Part shown: positions 27,177 through 35,513 of the stretch, in pieces
How the letters are laid out: each line of letters starts with the position of its first letter
Numbering within the stretch: the first letter of the stretch is position 1
Assembly (NCBI GenBank): GCA_947368535.1
Contig: CANBHY010000005.1
Location: 62,001 to 126,000, forward strand
Reading direction: 5' to 3'
Length of the DNA stretch: 64,000 bases
From: an uncultured Clostridium sp.
GTDB taxonomy: Bacteria; Bacillota; Clostridia; TANB77; CAG-508
Translations under genes and position numbers: made by a program
Notes under the pieces: generated by a model
The model's input: only the letters and a program-made list of their open reading frames with translations
The model's database searches: none
Told to the model about the DNA's origin: nothing

Positions 27177-27366
27177 GCCCCACATCAGCCGTCATGAATA
27201 AGAATTTTTATGGACCTGTCCTAAAACAGGTGGGTGCTGTCCTAAATACTTATGGGTTTCTTACTTAAAAAGCAAGCATACACGCCATATTTAGAGATCA
27301 TGCTCCCTTCTCCAATACTTGTAGGTTCTAAAAACTCTGTCAAAAACGCACCATGCAGGGAAACTT
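27177..27366 (-). ncRNA. ssrS: 6S RNA (SsrS)
   Basis: Minus-strand RNA of about 188 nt. The ends pair: 5' CCCTGCAT with 3' ATGTGGGG (eight pairs), as the closing stem of 6S RNA. Internal elements match the Firmicutes form: AGAACCTAC...GGAGAAGGGAGC on the 5' side and CCACCTG...CAGGT plus CATGACGGCTGATGTGGGG on the 3' side, leaving a large central bubble that mimics an open promoter for sigma-A polymerase. A T-run follows the closing stem. Identification is by recalled sequence pattern, not by a covariance search. Confidence 0.75.
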
Positions 27367-27511
27367 ATTAACTTATTGTATTTATATATTAGCATATTTT
27401 TTTATATGCTTCAAACTGATTTTTTTGTTTTAACTCTATTCATTTAAAATCTAATTATATTTTTCTCTTTTTTTCTTATATTATTCTCTTTAATTTAATA
27501 TATTTTGTTAT

Positions 27512-27540
27512 TTGATTTTTTCTTCTTTTTGTTGTATACT
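27512..27540 (+). promoter_or_regulatory. Consensus promoter without a gene
   Basis: TTGATT, 17-bp spacer, TATACT with TG upstream of the -10. It points into 50 bases that end in a terminator. Apart from the 6S RNA and this unit, 27066-27600 is AT-rich with no supported gene. Confidence 0.6.
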
Positions 27541-27546
27541 AATTGG

Positions 27547-27598
27547 TGTGAGTAAATAAAAAGAGACAAGTTTTAAATCTTGTCCCTTTTTTATTTTA
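27547..27598 (+). ncRNA. Possible very short RNA or emptied cassette
   Basis: From the promoter at 27512-27540 a transcript of about 50 nt would end at the AGACAAG / CTTGTCC hairpin with a T-run. No start codon with a ribosome site is present. It could be a small RNA, or the promoter of a cassette whose gene was lost. Confidence 0.3.
27560..27594. terminator. Terminator after rdgB, bidirectional
   Basis: AGAGACAAG / CTTGTCCCT stem with A-rich and T-rich flanks; directly downstream of the rdgB stop on the minus strand. Confidence 0.75.
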
Positions 27599-27600
27599 TA

Positions 27601-28227
27601 TTATAATATTTTTCTTTCTTTTAAATTTTCTATAATTTTTTTCATAGCTAAATCTCTATGATTATGTACTGATGCATATGTTTTTTCTGTCATTTGGCTC
27701 ATTGGTTCATTAAATCCTTCTGGAATGAATATTGGTACATATGTTAGTCCTCCTAATCTTCCATGTTCTTTAGCTATACTTCCTTTTGATTCACCTCTTG
27801 CAACGATTTTTTCTCCTGTTTCTAAAATAATAGCAGTTAATACGCATACAAACTTTGCTGTTCTATCTTCCATATTTTCATATTGTTTCATTTTATCTAA
27901 AATTTTATTAATGCAATCTATTTGAGGAGCATGATCTCCTGCGTATCTTGCTGAATATACTCCTGGTTCTCCATTTAATTTATCTATACATAATCCTGCA
28001 TCATCTGTTATTACTATTCCTTTTATATTATTTTGATTACAGTATTCTGCTATTGCTATTGCTTTAATCTCTGAATTTTCTTCAAATGTTGTTCCATCTT
28101 CAACTATGTCTTTATCAAACCCTATATCTTTTGATGTTACTATTTCTATATCTATATTATTTTCTTTTACTATCCTTTTCATTGATTCTATTTTTCCTTT
28201 GTTACTTGTTCCATATATTATTTTCAT
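27601..28227 (-). CDS. rdgB: XTP/dITP diphosphatase (RdgB/HAM1 family)
   Basis: Removes non-canonical purine nucleotides (XTP, dITP, ITP) from the pool. 208 residues with GTSNKGKIESMK (about 5-16), TFEENSEIKAIAIAEY, VITDDAGLCIDKLNGEPGVYSARYAG (the family signature, about 70-95), GFNEPMSQMTEKTYASVHNHRDLA near the end. Second gene after the PflX-like radical SAM gene, 12 bases apart. Confidence 0.95.
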   Translation of the reverse strand: MKIIYGTSNKGKIESMKRIVKENNIDIEIVTSKDIGFDKDIVEDGTTFEENSEIKAIAIAEYCNQNNIKGIVITDDAGLCIDKLNGEPGVYSARYAGDHAPQIDCINKILDKMKQYENMEDRTAKFVCVLTAIILETGEKIVARGESKGSIAKEHGRLGGLTYVPIFIPEGFNEPMSQMTEKTYASVHNHRDLAMKKIIENLKERKIL

Positions 28228-28239
28228 AATTATTCCTCC

Positions 28240-29121
28240 TTAAAATTTGGGTACATATTTTTCTTCTTCATCTTCTAAATCTTGAATATATCCGTTTTCA
28301 AGATTTAGTTCGTATAAATAATTTTCTATTTCTTTATATTCTTCTTTTGTTAATTTTCTATCAATTTCTTTATTTTCTAACGCTTTATATGTAGGAAAAT
28401 ACTGTGCCATTAGACTTATAGTTGTTTGACTACCTAATTTTTCTTTTATCCATTTTAGAACATCTTTTGAGTTTTGTACATTATTTGGTAATACTAAATG
28501 TCTTACTATAATTCCTTTTTGCATTATTCCATTTTCGTTATATACATTTTCTCCTACTTGTCTTTTCATTTCTAAAATTGCAGCTTCTGTTTGTTCTTTA
28601 TAGTCTTTCACTTTAGATAAGCGCATTGCTAAATCATTATCATAATATTTAAAATCTGGTAAGTATATATCAATGTATCCTTCAAGCATCTTTAGTGTTT
28701 CTATATTTTCATATCCACTTGTATTATAAAGAATTGGGATATTCAATCCTTTTTCTTTTGCTATTTTAATCGCTTCTAATATATGCGGTATATATGGTAC
28801 AGCTGTTACTAAATTTATATTGTTTGCTCCATTATTTTGTTGTTCTATAAATATTTCTGATAATTTTTCTATTGATATTTCTTCACCTTTTGATTCACAA
28901 CTTATTTTATAATTTTGGCAAAATTCACATTTTAAATTACAATCACTAAAAAATACTGTTCCTGATCCTTTTTCTCCACTTATACATGGCTCTTCATCAT
29001 AATGCAATGAATATAAACCTATTTTAATTTTATTTCCGGCTCGGCATCTACCTAATTCATTTTTATTTCTATTTACTTTGCATTTAAATGGACATAATGT
29101 GCATTCTTCTAGTTCTTTCAT
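28240..29121 (-). CDS. Radical SAM protein, PflX-type (pyruvate formate-lyase activase-like)
   Basis: 293 residues. Seen: an N-terminal CTLCPFKCKVNR cysteine motif and the radical SAM cluster CNLKCEFCQNY (about residues 70-80), VTAVPYIPHI, and LPDFKYYDNDLAMRLSKV. This matches the COG1313 PflX group, whose true targets are unknown. The start chosen is ATG at 29121, eleven bases after AAAGGA; an ATG four codons earlier would overlap the ribosome site. Upstream of rdgB in one operon. Confidence 0.82.
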   Translation of the reverse strand: MKELEECTLCPFKCKVNRNKNELGRCRAGNKIKIGLYSLHYDEEPCISGEKGSGTVFFSDCNLKCEFCQNYKISCESKGEEISIEKLSEIFIEQQNNGANNINLVTAVPYIPHILEAIKIAKEKGLNIPILYNTSGYENIETLKMLEGYIDIYLPDFKYYDNDLAMRLSKVKDYKEQTEAAILEMKRQVGENVYNENGIMQKGIIVRHLVLPNNVQNSKDVLKWIKEKLGSQTTISLMAQYFPTYKALENKEIDRKLTKEEYKEIENYLYELNLENGYIQDLEDEEEKYVPKF

Positions 29122-29208
29122 TTTAGTATACATCCTTTATTTATTATTCGTTAGCTATTAAATTTTATAATAAATTTACTTCTTAGTAAAGTCTTTTTAA
29201 AATAGAAT

Positions 29209-29243
29209 TACCCCCGGCTGAATTGGTAACAGCCGGGGGCGTA
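29209..29243 (-). terminator. Terminator of cassette E
   Basis: Ten-pair GC-rich stem CCCCCGGCTG / CAGCCGGGGG with a T-rich flank on the minus strand; far more GC-rich than resident terminators. Confidence 0.85.
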
Positions 29244-29256
29244 GCTTATTTCTGGA

Positions 29257-29532
29257 TCAGGTATACTGAGCATGGTGGCGGTATGCGTACCACAATCCAT
29301 CCTGCTCATCCTTGAAGACTCCCTCGTGTCCGCAGGGGCAATACCAGCCGCTGCTTTCCGGGTGTTGCTGCTGAATCCTCTTCAGATGCCATTCTGCCTC
29401 CTCATGCGTCTTCTCTCCGCCCGGATTGATGAACACTTCTTCATAGTGTTTCATTTTACCGTTCAGGCTTATCGGCAATGGGGAGTCATACTCCATCCGT
29501 TTAATTCTGCTGCGTGTCATTTCGCTATCCAT
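29257..29532 (-). CDS. Small unknown protein, cassette E
   Basis: A 91-residue protein with WYCPCGHEGVF near residue 63, a CxCGH that could bind a metal, and many His and Trp near the end. Family not recognised. ATG at 29532 behind AAGGAGGTAGCTAT. Markedly GC-rich for this window, with CGG in frame (in RIKRMEY). It has a consensus promoter and a very strong terminator, isolated between the PflX gene and sigK. Confidence 0.72.
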   Translation of the reverse strand: MDSEMTRSRIKRMEYDSPLPISLNGKMKHYEEVFINPGGEKTHEEAEWHLKRIQQQHPESSGWYCPCGHEGVFKDEQDGLWYAYRHHAQYT

Positions 29533-29562
29533 ATAGCTACCTCCTTATGTAGTGATATATAT

Positions 29563-29591
29563 ATTATAGCATATTAGCCGTATTTTTTCAA
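29563..29591 (-). promoter_or_regulatory. Promoter of cassette E
   Basis: TTGAAA, 17-bp spacer, TATAAT with TGC directly before the -10. Confidence 0.8.
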
Positions 29592-29728
29592 TTTTCTTAA
29601 AATACGATAATTTTTTTTACCCTTACTTTATGCTGTATGGACATTTTATGACAAGTTTATTTGAATGTTGACACGCACTTTTTAATTTTAATCTCATATA
29701 TTTTTATATAGATATCTGGAGGTCTACT

Positions 29729-30430
29729 ATGCTTGTATTATCTATTCCGTGTTTTTTTAATTTTCTTAATTCATCTATTTTTTTAGTTGGTTATATATCT
29801 AATAATGCCCTTTTTCCTGATCCTCTTTCTAGTGAAGAAGAAGAATTTCACTTAAAAGAATTCGAAAAAGGAAATATTGAGTCGAAAAATATTTTAATTG
29901 AAAGAAATTTAAGGTTGGTTGCTCATATTGCAAAAAAATATTCTTCTGCATCTGCCAGTCTTGACGACTTAATTTCTATTGGTACTATTGGACTTATTAA
30001 AGGAATTAATAGTTATAATTTCAGCAAAGGTGTAAAGTTGTCTACATATATATCTCGTTGTATCGAAAATGAAATTCTTATGTTTTTTAGAAATTCTAAA
30101 AAATTGAATGCTGAGGTATATCTTAACGAGCCTATTGGAAAGGACAAAGATGATAATGTCATTACTCTTCAGGAAGTTCTAGAAAATAATGAACGTAGTA
30201 TAGAAGAATCTATTGACTTAAAGTTAAAACAAAGTAAGCTTTATAAAAAAATGGACTCACTTTTGCAACCTAGAGAAAAGGAAATACTTATTCTTAGATT
30301 TGGATTAAATAATTCTGCTCCTTTAACACAGAATCAAGTTGCAAAGATTTTTGGTATTTCTAGATCTTATGTTTCACGTATTGAGACTAAAGCTATTGCT
30401 AAACTTTCTAAAGAATTTAAAGATGATTAA
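29729..30430 (+). CDS. sigK: RNA polymerase sporulation sigma factor SigK
   Basis: Late mother-cell sigma factor. 233 residues, matching SigK along its length: a hydrophobic N-terminal pro-sequence of about 20 residues (normally removed by SpoIVFB), FPDPLSSEEE, region 2 (NLRLVAHIAKKY, DLISIGTIGLIKGINSY, STYISRCIENEIL) and region 4 (QPREKEILILRFGL, TQNQVAKIFGISRSYVSRIE). The gene is uninterrupted, so no skin-type rearrangement is needed. ATG at 29729 behind CTGGAGGTCTACT. Shows the organism belongs to a spore-forming lineage. Confidence 0.94.
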   Translation: MLVLSIPCFFNFLNSSIFLVGYISNNALFPDPLSSEEEEFHLKEFEKGNIESKNILIERNLRLVAHIAKKYSSASASLDDLISIGTIGLIKGINSYNFSKGVKLSTYISRCIENEILMFFRNSKKLNAEVYLNEPIGKDKDDNVITLQEVLENNERSIEESIDLKLKQSKLYKKMDSLLQPREKEILILRFGLNNSAPLTQNQVAKIFGISRSYVSRIETKAIAKLSKEFKDD

Positions 30431-30483
30431 AATTAAAACACAAATTAAACTTTTACTATAATTATTTAGTATATAATAAAAAC

Positions 30484-30520
30484 AACAGCCCACCTATTTA
30501 CACAGGTGGGCTGCTGTTTC
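30484..30520 (-). terminator. Terminator of cassette F
   Basis: ACAGCCCACCT / AGGTGGGCTGCTGT GC-rich hairpin just after the stop codon at 30525; it may also stop sigK transcription from the other side. Confidence 0.82.
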
Positions 30521-30524
30521 GCTT

Positions 30525-30722
30525 TTAGCGTGTGCTGTGCGAACTAATACAGCACGCTTCGCCGTTGTTGCAAAAAGAGCTCTGTTCACAGCAGAAATAT
30601 TCTTCGCATTTATGCTGTGCAACCATCTCTTTAGCAATTCTTTGGCTGCTTTTTTCGGATTGGGAAACTATCCCCTTGCTTGATGCACTGTCGACATCTT
30701 TCCGTATATTCTTTTGCATCAT
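30525..30722 (-). CDS. Small Cys/Ser-rich unknown protein, cassette F
   Basis: A 65-residue protein: MMQKNIRKDVDSASSKG start, then a cysteine-rich half (CEEYFCCEQSSFCNNGEACC) with seven Cys in about 25 residues, and HSTR at the end. Unknown; metal binding or disulfide cross-linking (as in spore or coat proteins) is possible. AAAGGAGGTAGC upstream of the ATG. One CGG codon in frame (NIRKD). Extended -10 promoter TGATATAAT at 30753-30760. Confidence 0.6.
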   Translation of the reverse strand: MMQKNIRKDVDSASSKGIVSQSEKSSQRIAKEMVAQHKCEEYFCCEQSSFCNNGEACCISSHSTR

Positions 30723-30809
30723 GCTACCTCCTTTGTTGCAAAAGCTTTTTTTATTATATCATATTTACTTTAAAAGGTCTAGTCTGTTGGTGTTTGTGCA
30801 TTTTATATA

Positions 30810-32141
30810 TTATGCATACTGGTATCTTTTTTTATTTCTAACTAAGAACATTATACTAATTATTAATGATAATACTTCTGCAAAAGTTACTGCAAGCCAA
30901 ATTCCATCTATTCCTAAGATAATTGGAAGTATATATATCATTGCTATTTGGAATACTAGTGTTCTCATAAATGAAATTATCGCTGAAACAACACCATTAT
31001 TTAGTGCTGTAAAAAATGATGAACTATATATATTAAATCCGCTAATTATGTATGATATTGAAAATAATCTTATTGCTCTTGTAGTAATTTCTAGTAGTTC
31101 TATATCATAGCTGACAAATATTGATGCTAATACTTTTGATAATATTTCTGCTATTCCTGTCATTGTTATTGATGTTATTGTTATTAAAATTAAACTTTTC
31201 TTTAATAAATTTTTTAGTTCTTGAGTATTTTCTGCTCCATAATGATAAGATATAATTGGTGCTGTACCTATTGAATATCCTAGATACGTACCTGTAAATA
31301 TAAATCCTACGTACATTATTATTCCATATGCTATTACTCCGTCAGCTCCTGCATATTTCATAAGTTGTACATTAAATAGCATATTTACAAGTGACATTGA
31401 TAAGTTTGTTAACATTTCTGATGATCCGTTTGTACATGCTTGCAATATTGCTTTCCATTCAAAGTTTGTTTTTGTTAGCTTTAATGGACTTTTATTTGGT
31501 TTTATAAAATATATTAGTGGAACAATTCCTCCCATTAATTGACTTATTCCTGTAGCTAGGGCTGCTCCAAATACTCCCATTTTAAAAACATATATAAATA
31601 TAAAATCTAGAAACATATTTAATACACCAGTTATTATAGAGATGATTAATCCAAATGTTGGTCTTTCGGCTACTATTAAAAAACTCTGAAAACTATTTTG
31701 CAATACAAATGGAATTAAAAATATTAATATCGTTTTTCCATATGTTGTACATAGGTCTAGCATATGTCCATTTGCTCCTATTAGGCTTGCTACTGGCTTT
31801 ACTAGTGGTATTCCTATAATGGTTAATATTCCGCCTACAATAATTTGTAAGTATATAAGCATCGAAAAAAATCTATTTGCTTTTTCTTTATTTCCTTCTC
31901 CTATAGTTTTTGAAACTAGTGCACTTCCACCTGTTCCAATCATAAATCCAAAAGTTCCTAAAATCATTAGTGCTGGCATAATTAAATTTACTGCTGCAAA
32001 AGCATCAGAACCGACACAATTGGATACAAATATTCCGTCTACTATTCCATATATTGATGTAAATATCATCATTATTATTGTTGGAATTGTAAATTTTATT
32101 AATTTTCCATATGTAAAGTGCTCTGATAATTGTATTTTCAT
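30810..32141 (-). CDS. MATE family multidrug efflux transporter
   Basis: 443 residues, twelve predicted membrane segments, of the MepA-like branch of MATE transporters, which export cationic drugs using Na+ or H+. Seen: the start HFTYGKLIKFTIPTIIMMIFTSIYGIVDGIFVS, GTGGSALVSKTIGEG near residue 70 and the second-half repeat around 240-280 (GIIMYVGFIFTGTYLGYSIG). Substrate unknown. Transcribed on its own, minus strand. Confidence 0.9.
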   Translation of the reverse strand: MKIQLSEHFTYGKLIKFTIPTIIMMIFTSIYGIVDGIFVSNCVGSDAFAAVNLIMPALMILGTFGFMIGTGGSALVSKTIGEGNKEKANRFFSMLIYLQIIVGGILTIIGIPLVKPVASLIGANGHMLDLCTTYGKTILIFLIPFVLQNSFQSFLIVAERPTFGLIISIITGVLNMFLDFIFIYVFKMGVFGAALATGISQLMGGIVPLIYFIKPNKSPLKLTKTNFEWKAILQACTNGSSEMLTNLSMSLVNMLFNVQLMKYAGADGVIAYGIIMYVGFIFTGTYLGYSIGTAPIISYHYGAENTQELKNLLKKSLILITITSITMTGIAEILSKVLASIFVSYDIELLEITTRAIRLFSISYIISGFNIYSSSFFTALNNGVVSAIISFMRTLVFQIAMIYILPIILGIDGIWLAVTFAEVLSLIISIMFLVRNKKRYQYA

Positions 32142-32218
32142 TTCTTTCTCCTTCCCTAATTTTTCTGTTTTTGTATAATATATTATTATTATTTTTTTGT
32201 CTACATTTTTTTACATAA

Positions 32219-32254
32219 AAAAGATAGTATGACTTTTCTTTCACACTATCTTCT
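32219..32254. terminator. Terminator after the 145-residue protein gene
   Basis: AAGATAGTATGA / TCACACTATCTT hairpin with one mismatch and T-rich flanks. Confidence 0.65.
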
Positions 32255-32261
32255 TTATAAA

Positions 32262-32699
32262 TTATAGAAATTCTTTTAATGTTTCTATACTATCTTCTTG
32301 CATTTCTACAAAGTCAGTTAATATATTTTTTACATCCTCTTTTATTCTGGTATTGTTATTTAGTAAACGTCTCCCTTCTATAATTCCCATATTAGTTCCT
32401 TGCATTAGCAATTCTGATAGTTTTGATGGTGTATCGTCTGTTATTGTTCTCATTTGTACTCCATACCATGTCATCATTTTATTCATTTGACTTGTTTCAT
32501 GTGGTTTTTTTACAGTAGTATATTCAGAATATAAATTATTTACTCTTTCTGATATATGTTTATATTTTCCATATTCTACTTTTAATGTTTCTTCTAATTT
32601 GGCATCATGATTTTTTTCTTCAATAAATTTTATTGCGTCCATTCCCATTGTTGCTCCCTTGTTAACTTCGTCTAATACATTTAGATTATTATTTTCCAC
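32262..32699 (-). CDS. Probable four-helix-bundle protein of unknown function
   Basis: 145 residues, all helical by appearance: EVNKGATMGMDAIKFIEEK, then a long charged helix, MMTWYGVQMRTITD, LMQGTNMGIIEGRRLL and a C-terminal helix. The pattern (MGMDAI..., GTxMGIIEG) resembles clostridial ferritin-like or DUF2383-type bundles, without a visible di-iron E-x-x-H motif. GTG start at 32699, seven bases after AGAGGTG. Lies just after recN, about 45 bases apart. Confidence 0.65.
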   Translation of the reverse strand: MENNNLNVLDEVNKGATMGMDAIKFIEEKNHDAKLEETLKVEYGKYKHISERVNNLYSEYTTVKKPHETSQMNKMMTWYGVQMRTITDDTPSKLSELLMQGTNMGIIEGRRLLNNNTRIKEDVKNILTDFVEMQEDSIETLKEFL

Positions 32700-32746
32700 T
32701 AATTTTCACCTCTTTCTTTATATTAGTTTGGGAAAATAATACTTTT

Positions 32747-34357
32747 TTATGCAACTTTTTCTTTTCTAAGTTCTTTAGCATGATTTATTGAAATTTCATT
32801 TATTTCACCTGAGGCTATTCTAGCAATTTCTTTTAAGGTTCCTTCTTCATCTAATTGTTCTATTTTTGTATTTGTTTTATTATCTTTAACTTCTTTTTGT
32901 ATAAAATAGTTGTAATCTCCTTTTGCAGCTATTGGTGCTAAGTGGGTTACACATATTACTTGATGTTTTTTTGATATTTCTTTCATTTTTATTCCAACTT
33001 TTTTTGCTGCTATTCCACTAATTCCTGTATCTATTTCGTCAAATATTAATATTGGAACTTCATCTATATCAGCTAATACTTTTTTAATTCCTAACATTAT
33101 TCTTGACATCTCTCCTCCTGATGCTATTTTTATTAATGGCTTTTCAATTTCACCAATGTTAGTTTGAATTAAAAACTCTATATTATCTTTTCCATTTGTA
33201 TTGAATTCTTCTCTTTTTTCTATTTTTACTGAGAATTTTGCGTTTTTCATTTCTAAATCTTTAAGTTCTTCATTTATTTCTTCTGACATTTTTTTAGAAA
33301 AGTCTATTCGTAATTGATGCATTTTATTTGATAGTTCTTCTAACTCTTCTTCTATTTTTTGTTTTTCTTTTTTTATTTTTTCAATGTATTCAGACATGTT
33401 TTCTATATCATTTAATTGTTTTTTTACGTCTTCCATGTATTCTAATATTTCAGTTATATTATTTCCATATTTTCTTTTTAGACTTTGTATTAAATCCATT
33501 CTTGTTTCTATATTCAATTTTTCTTCTTCGTCAAAATACACATTTTCTTTATAGTTATATAAGTCTCTTTCTGATTCTTCTAAATTATAATAGGCATTTT
33601 GGATTTGTTCTAATATTTTCTCATAGTTTTTATCATAATCACTTATTTTTTCTATTGATCTTATTACTGTATTTAATTCTGTTAAAATTTCTTCTTCAAT
33701 TTTATAATGAGACTCTTCTAAACTTTTTTGAATTTTTTCAAAGTTCATTAACTTTTTAATTTTTTCATCTAGCTCTTCTTCTTCACCTTCATATAAATTT
33801 GCTTCTTCAATTTCATTTAATTGGTATTGTAATAAGTCTAACTTTCTTTGTTTTTCTTTATCGTCACCATAATTTTTTCTTAGTTCTTCTTTTATTTGTA
33901 CATATCTATTATATTTTTCTTGATATTCTTTTTTTGTTTCAACTATATTTCTACCAATAAAATCATCTAAAAATTTTATATGGCTAGAAGATTCTAATAT
34001 TGTTTGATTATCTTGCTGTCCATGAATATCTATTATCTTTTTCATAAAACTTTTTAATTCATTTACTGTTGTTAATCTTCCATTTATTTTGCATAGATTT
34101 CTTCCTGATATATTTACTTCTCTTGATATTATGTATTCTTCATTATTTACATATACTAGCATTTCAATAAATGAGCTTTTCTCTCCATGGCGAATTATTT
34201 CTTTAGAAAATCTTCCTCCAGCTAATATCTGTAATGAATCTATTATTAGTGTTTTTCCTGCTCCTGTTTCACCTGTAAACACATTAAATCCTTCGTTTAA
34301 ATTAATACTTATATCGTCTATAATTCCAACATTTTTTATATGTAATGTACCTATCAT
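32747..34357 (-). CDS. recN: DNA repair protein RecN
   Basis: SMC-like ATPase acting in double-strand break repair. 536 residues: N-terminal Walker A GETGAGKTLIIDSL (about 30-43), Q-loop region DIHGQQDNQTIL, two long coiled coils (about 150-400) and C-terminal signature SGGEMSRIMLGIK plus Walker B ILIFDEIDTGISG. Slightly shorter coiled coils than the usual 550-560. ATG at 34357 behind GGAGGAAAAGATT. Promoter at 34391-34418; a partial LexA-type half-site sits upstream. Confidence 0.96.
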   Translation of the reverse strand: MIGTLHIKNVGIIDDISINLNEGFNVFTGETGAGKTLIIDSLQILAGGRFSKEIIRHGEKSSFIEMLVYVNNEEYIISREVNISGRNLCKINGRLTTVNELKSFMKKIIDIHGQQDNQTILESSSHIKFLDDFIGRNIVETKKEYQEKYNRYVQIKEELRKNYGDDKEKQRKLDLLQYQLNEIEEANLYEGEEEELDEKIKKLMNFEKIQKSLEESHYKIEEEILTELNTVIRSIEKISDYDKNYEKILEQIQNAYYNLEESERDLYNYKENVYFDEEEKLNIETRMDLIQSLKRKYGNNITEILEYMEDVKKQLNDIENMSEYIEKIKKEKQKIEEELEELSNKMHQLRIDFSKKMSEEINEELKDLEMKNAKFSVKIEKREEFNTNGKDNIEFLIQTNIGEIEKPLIKIASGGEMSRIMLGIKKVLADIDEVPILIFDEIDTGISGIAAKKVGIKMKEISKKHQVICVTHLAPIAAKGDYNYFIQKEVKDNKTNTKIEQLDEEGTLKEIARIASGEINEISINHAKELRKEKVA

Positions 34358-34390
34358 AATCTTTTCCTCCGTACGTTTGTTTGTATAAAT

Positions 34391-34418
34391 ATTATACTTC
34401 TATTTTATTTTTTGTCAA
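34391..34418 (-). promoter_or_regulatory. Promoter of recN
   Basis: TTGACA, 16-bp spacer, TATAAT. CGAACAAATGTAT just upstream (34419-34433) shares the CGAAC half of a Gram-positive LexA box but the second half is poor. Confidence 0.7.
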
Positions 34419-34462
34419 TACATTTGTTCGTAAAAATAAAATATTTTTTCTTTTCTTCTCTA

Positions 34463-34492
34463 TTGACGAAAACCTACTATTTGTGGTATAAA
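34463..34492 (+). promoter_or_regulatory. Promoter of tRNA-Glu
   Basis: TTGACG, 18-bp spacer, TATAAA with TGG before the -10, 18 bases before the tRNA. Confidence 0.7.
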
Positions 34493-34509
34493 TAGTAAGT
34501 ATTGATTAT

Positions 34510-34584
34510 GGCCCCTTGGTCAAGCGGCTAAGACGCCACCCTCTCAAGGTGGAATCATGGGTTCGATTCCCGTAGGGGTCACCA
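34510..34584 (+). tRNA. tRNA-Glu (CTC)
   Basis: 75-nt cloverleaf: acceptor GGCCCCT / AGGGGTC (one G-T pair), anticodon stem CCACC / GGTGG with loop CTCTCAA giving anticodon CTC (codon GAG), T loop GTTCGATTC, and an encoded CCA end. A tRNA for the rare GAG codon, kept despite the AT-rich genome. It has its own promoter and terminator. Confidence 0.96.
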
Positions 34585-34604
34585 AAATCATATAAAGCTT
34601 ATAA

Positions 34605-34644
34605 ATAAAAGGATTTGAGGTTTTACTCTCAAATCCTTTTATAC
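34605..34644 (+). terminator. Terminator of tRNA-Glu
   Basis: AAAAGGATTTGAG / CTCAAATCCTTTT perfect hairpin, T-rich 3' flank, 20 bases after the CCA. Confidence 0.85.
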
Positions 34645-34657
34645 TTTTTAGCATATG

Positions 34658-34696
34658 CAAAAACCACCCGCTTAAATTTCAGCTGGTGGTTTTGCT
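34658..34696 (-). terminator. Terminator of cassette G
   Basis: AAAACCACC-GC / GC-GGTGGTTTT hairpin just after the stop of the gene at 34702, with a T-run on the minus strand. Confidence 0.75.
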
Positions 34697-34701
34697 TTTG
34701 G

Positions 34702-34989
34702 CTATTCGTAATCGGAGCTTACTGCCTGAGTGGTTTTGATGTTTTCTCCTGTACGAAATCCATGTGCATACGCTTTTCTCATGCTTCCAGCAAGTTCCAA
34801 AAAGAAAACACTTTTCCCTGGTATTGCTTCCAGTCCATCTTCGTGTCCCTTAATGTACATCTGCTGTTCTTCGCTTCCTTCTAAGTAGAAGCTTGGATCA
34901 AATTCATCACATTGCATTCTTTTTTCCAATTCTTCTGTGTGTACTTGGTCTCGCATTACGCGAAACCGCTCCATTTCAGGATGCAACAT
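34702..34989 (-). CDS. Small unknown protein, cassette G
   Basis: A 95-residue acidic protein: MLHPEMERFRVMRDQV start, FYLEGSEEQQMYIKGHEDG, then GKSVFFLELAGSMRKAYAHGF. Not recognised and no membrane segment. ATG at 34989 behind AGGAGAGAAGAGAT. CGG in frame (MERF), higher GC than surroundings. Promoter TGGACA-17-TATAAT (extended TGG) at 35029-35057 and terminator form a closed single-gene unit between tRNA-Glu and mrnC. Confidence 0.68.
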   Translation of the reverse strand: MLHPEMERFRVMRDQVHTEELEKRMQCDEFDPSFYLEGSEEQQMYIKGHEDGLEAIPGKSVFFLELAGSMRKAYAHGFRTGENIKTTQAVSSDYE

Positions 34990-35067
34990 ATCTCTTCTCT
35001 CCTATTCTTCAAATGTCGTATATTGCTTATTATACCATGTTTACATAACTTTGTCCAATTGAATGCT

Positions 35068-35108
35068 AAAAAAGAATAAGCTATATCAATCTGTAGCTTA
35101 TTCTTCTG
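35068..35108 (-). terminator. Terminator of the rbgA-mrnC operon
   Basis: AAGAATAAGCTA / TAGCTTATTCTT hairpin overlapping the mrnC stop codon. Confidence 0.75.
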
Positions 35109-35499
35109 TTATACATTTTTCTAAAATTTCTTTTAATCGTTCGTCTTTTTTAGATAAGTATAAATATCCTACTAATCCTTCAAATGCTGTTGAATACATA
35201 TAATCCTCTGGGTCTGCATTCTTAGGTAAATGATGGTTTTCTGCATTTCTTGCTCTTCTTACAATGTCTTTTTCTTCTTCTGTTAAATCATCCATTAACC
35301 TTTTTAATATATCTGCTTGAGCTTTTGCTTTTACATATTTTATAGATTCTATATGTAATTTATGTGGCTTTAATTTTGTTTTATTTACTAAATTAGTTCG
35401 TATATATAGCTCATAAATCGCATCTCCTACATATGCCCATGTTAACGGTGATAGTAGGTTAACTTCTGATTCGTCTTTTTCTCTTTCTATTAACTCCAT
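35098..35499 (-). CDS. mrnC: Mini-ribonuclease 3
   Basis: RNase III-like enzyme without the double-strand-binding domain, matures 23S rRNA ends in Firmicutes. 133 residues: LTWAYVGDAIYELYIR (catalytic Asp in the GDAIYE signature, about 19-34), KPHKLHIESIKYVKAKAQA, and ENHHLPKNADPEDYMYSTAFEGLVGYLYL (second catalytic acid). Follows rbgA by 15 bases. Confidence 0.94.
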   Translation of the reverse strand: MELIEREKDESEVNLLSPLTWAYVGDAIYELYIRTNLVNKTKLKPHKLHIESIKYVKAKAQADILKRLMDDLTEEEKDIVRRARNAENHHLPKNADPEDYMYSTAFEGLVGYLYLSKKDERLKEILEKCITEE

Positions 35500-35513
35500 T
35501 TTGTTCCTTTCTT

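Noticed and set aside
29729..30430. Interrupted sigK (skin element)
   Set aside because: The frame is continuous through regions 2 and 4 and of usual length, so no element is inserted.
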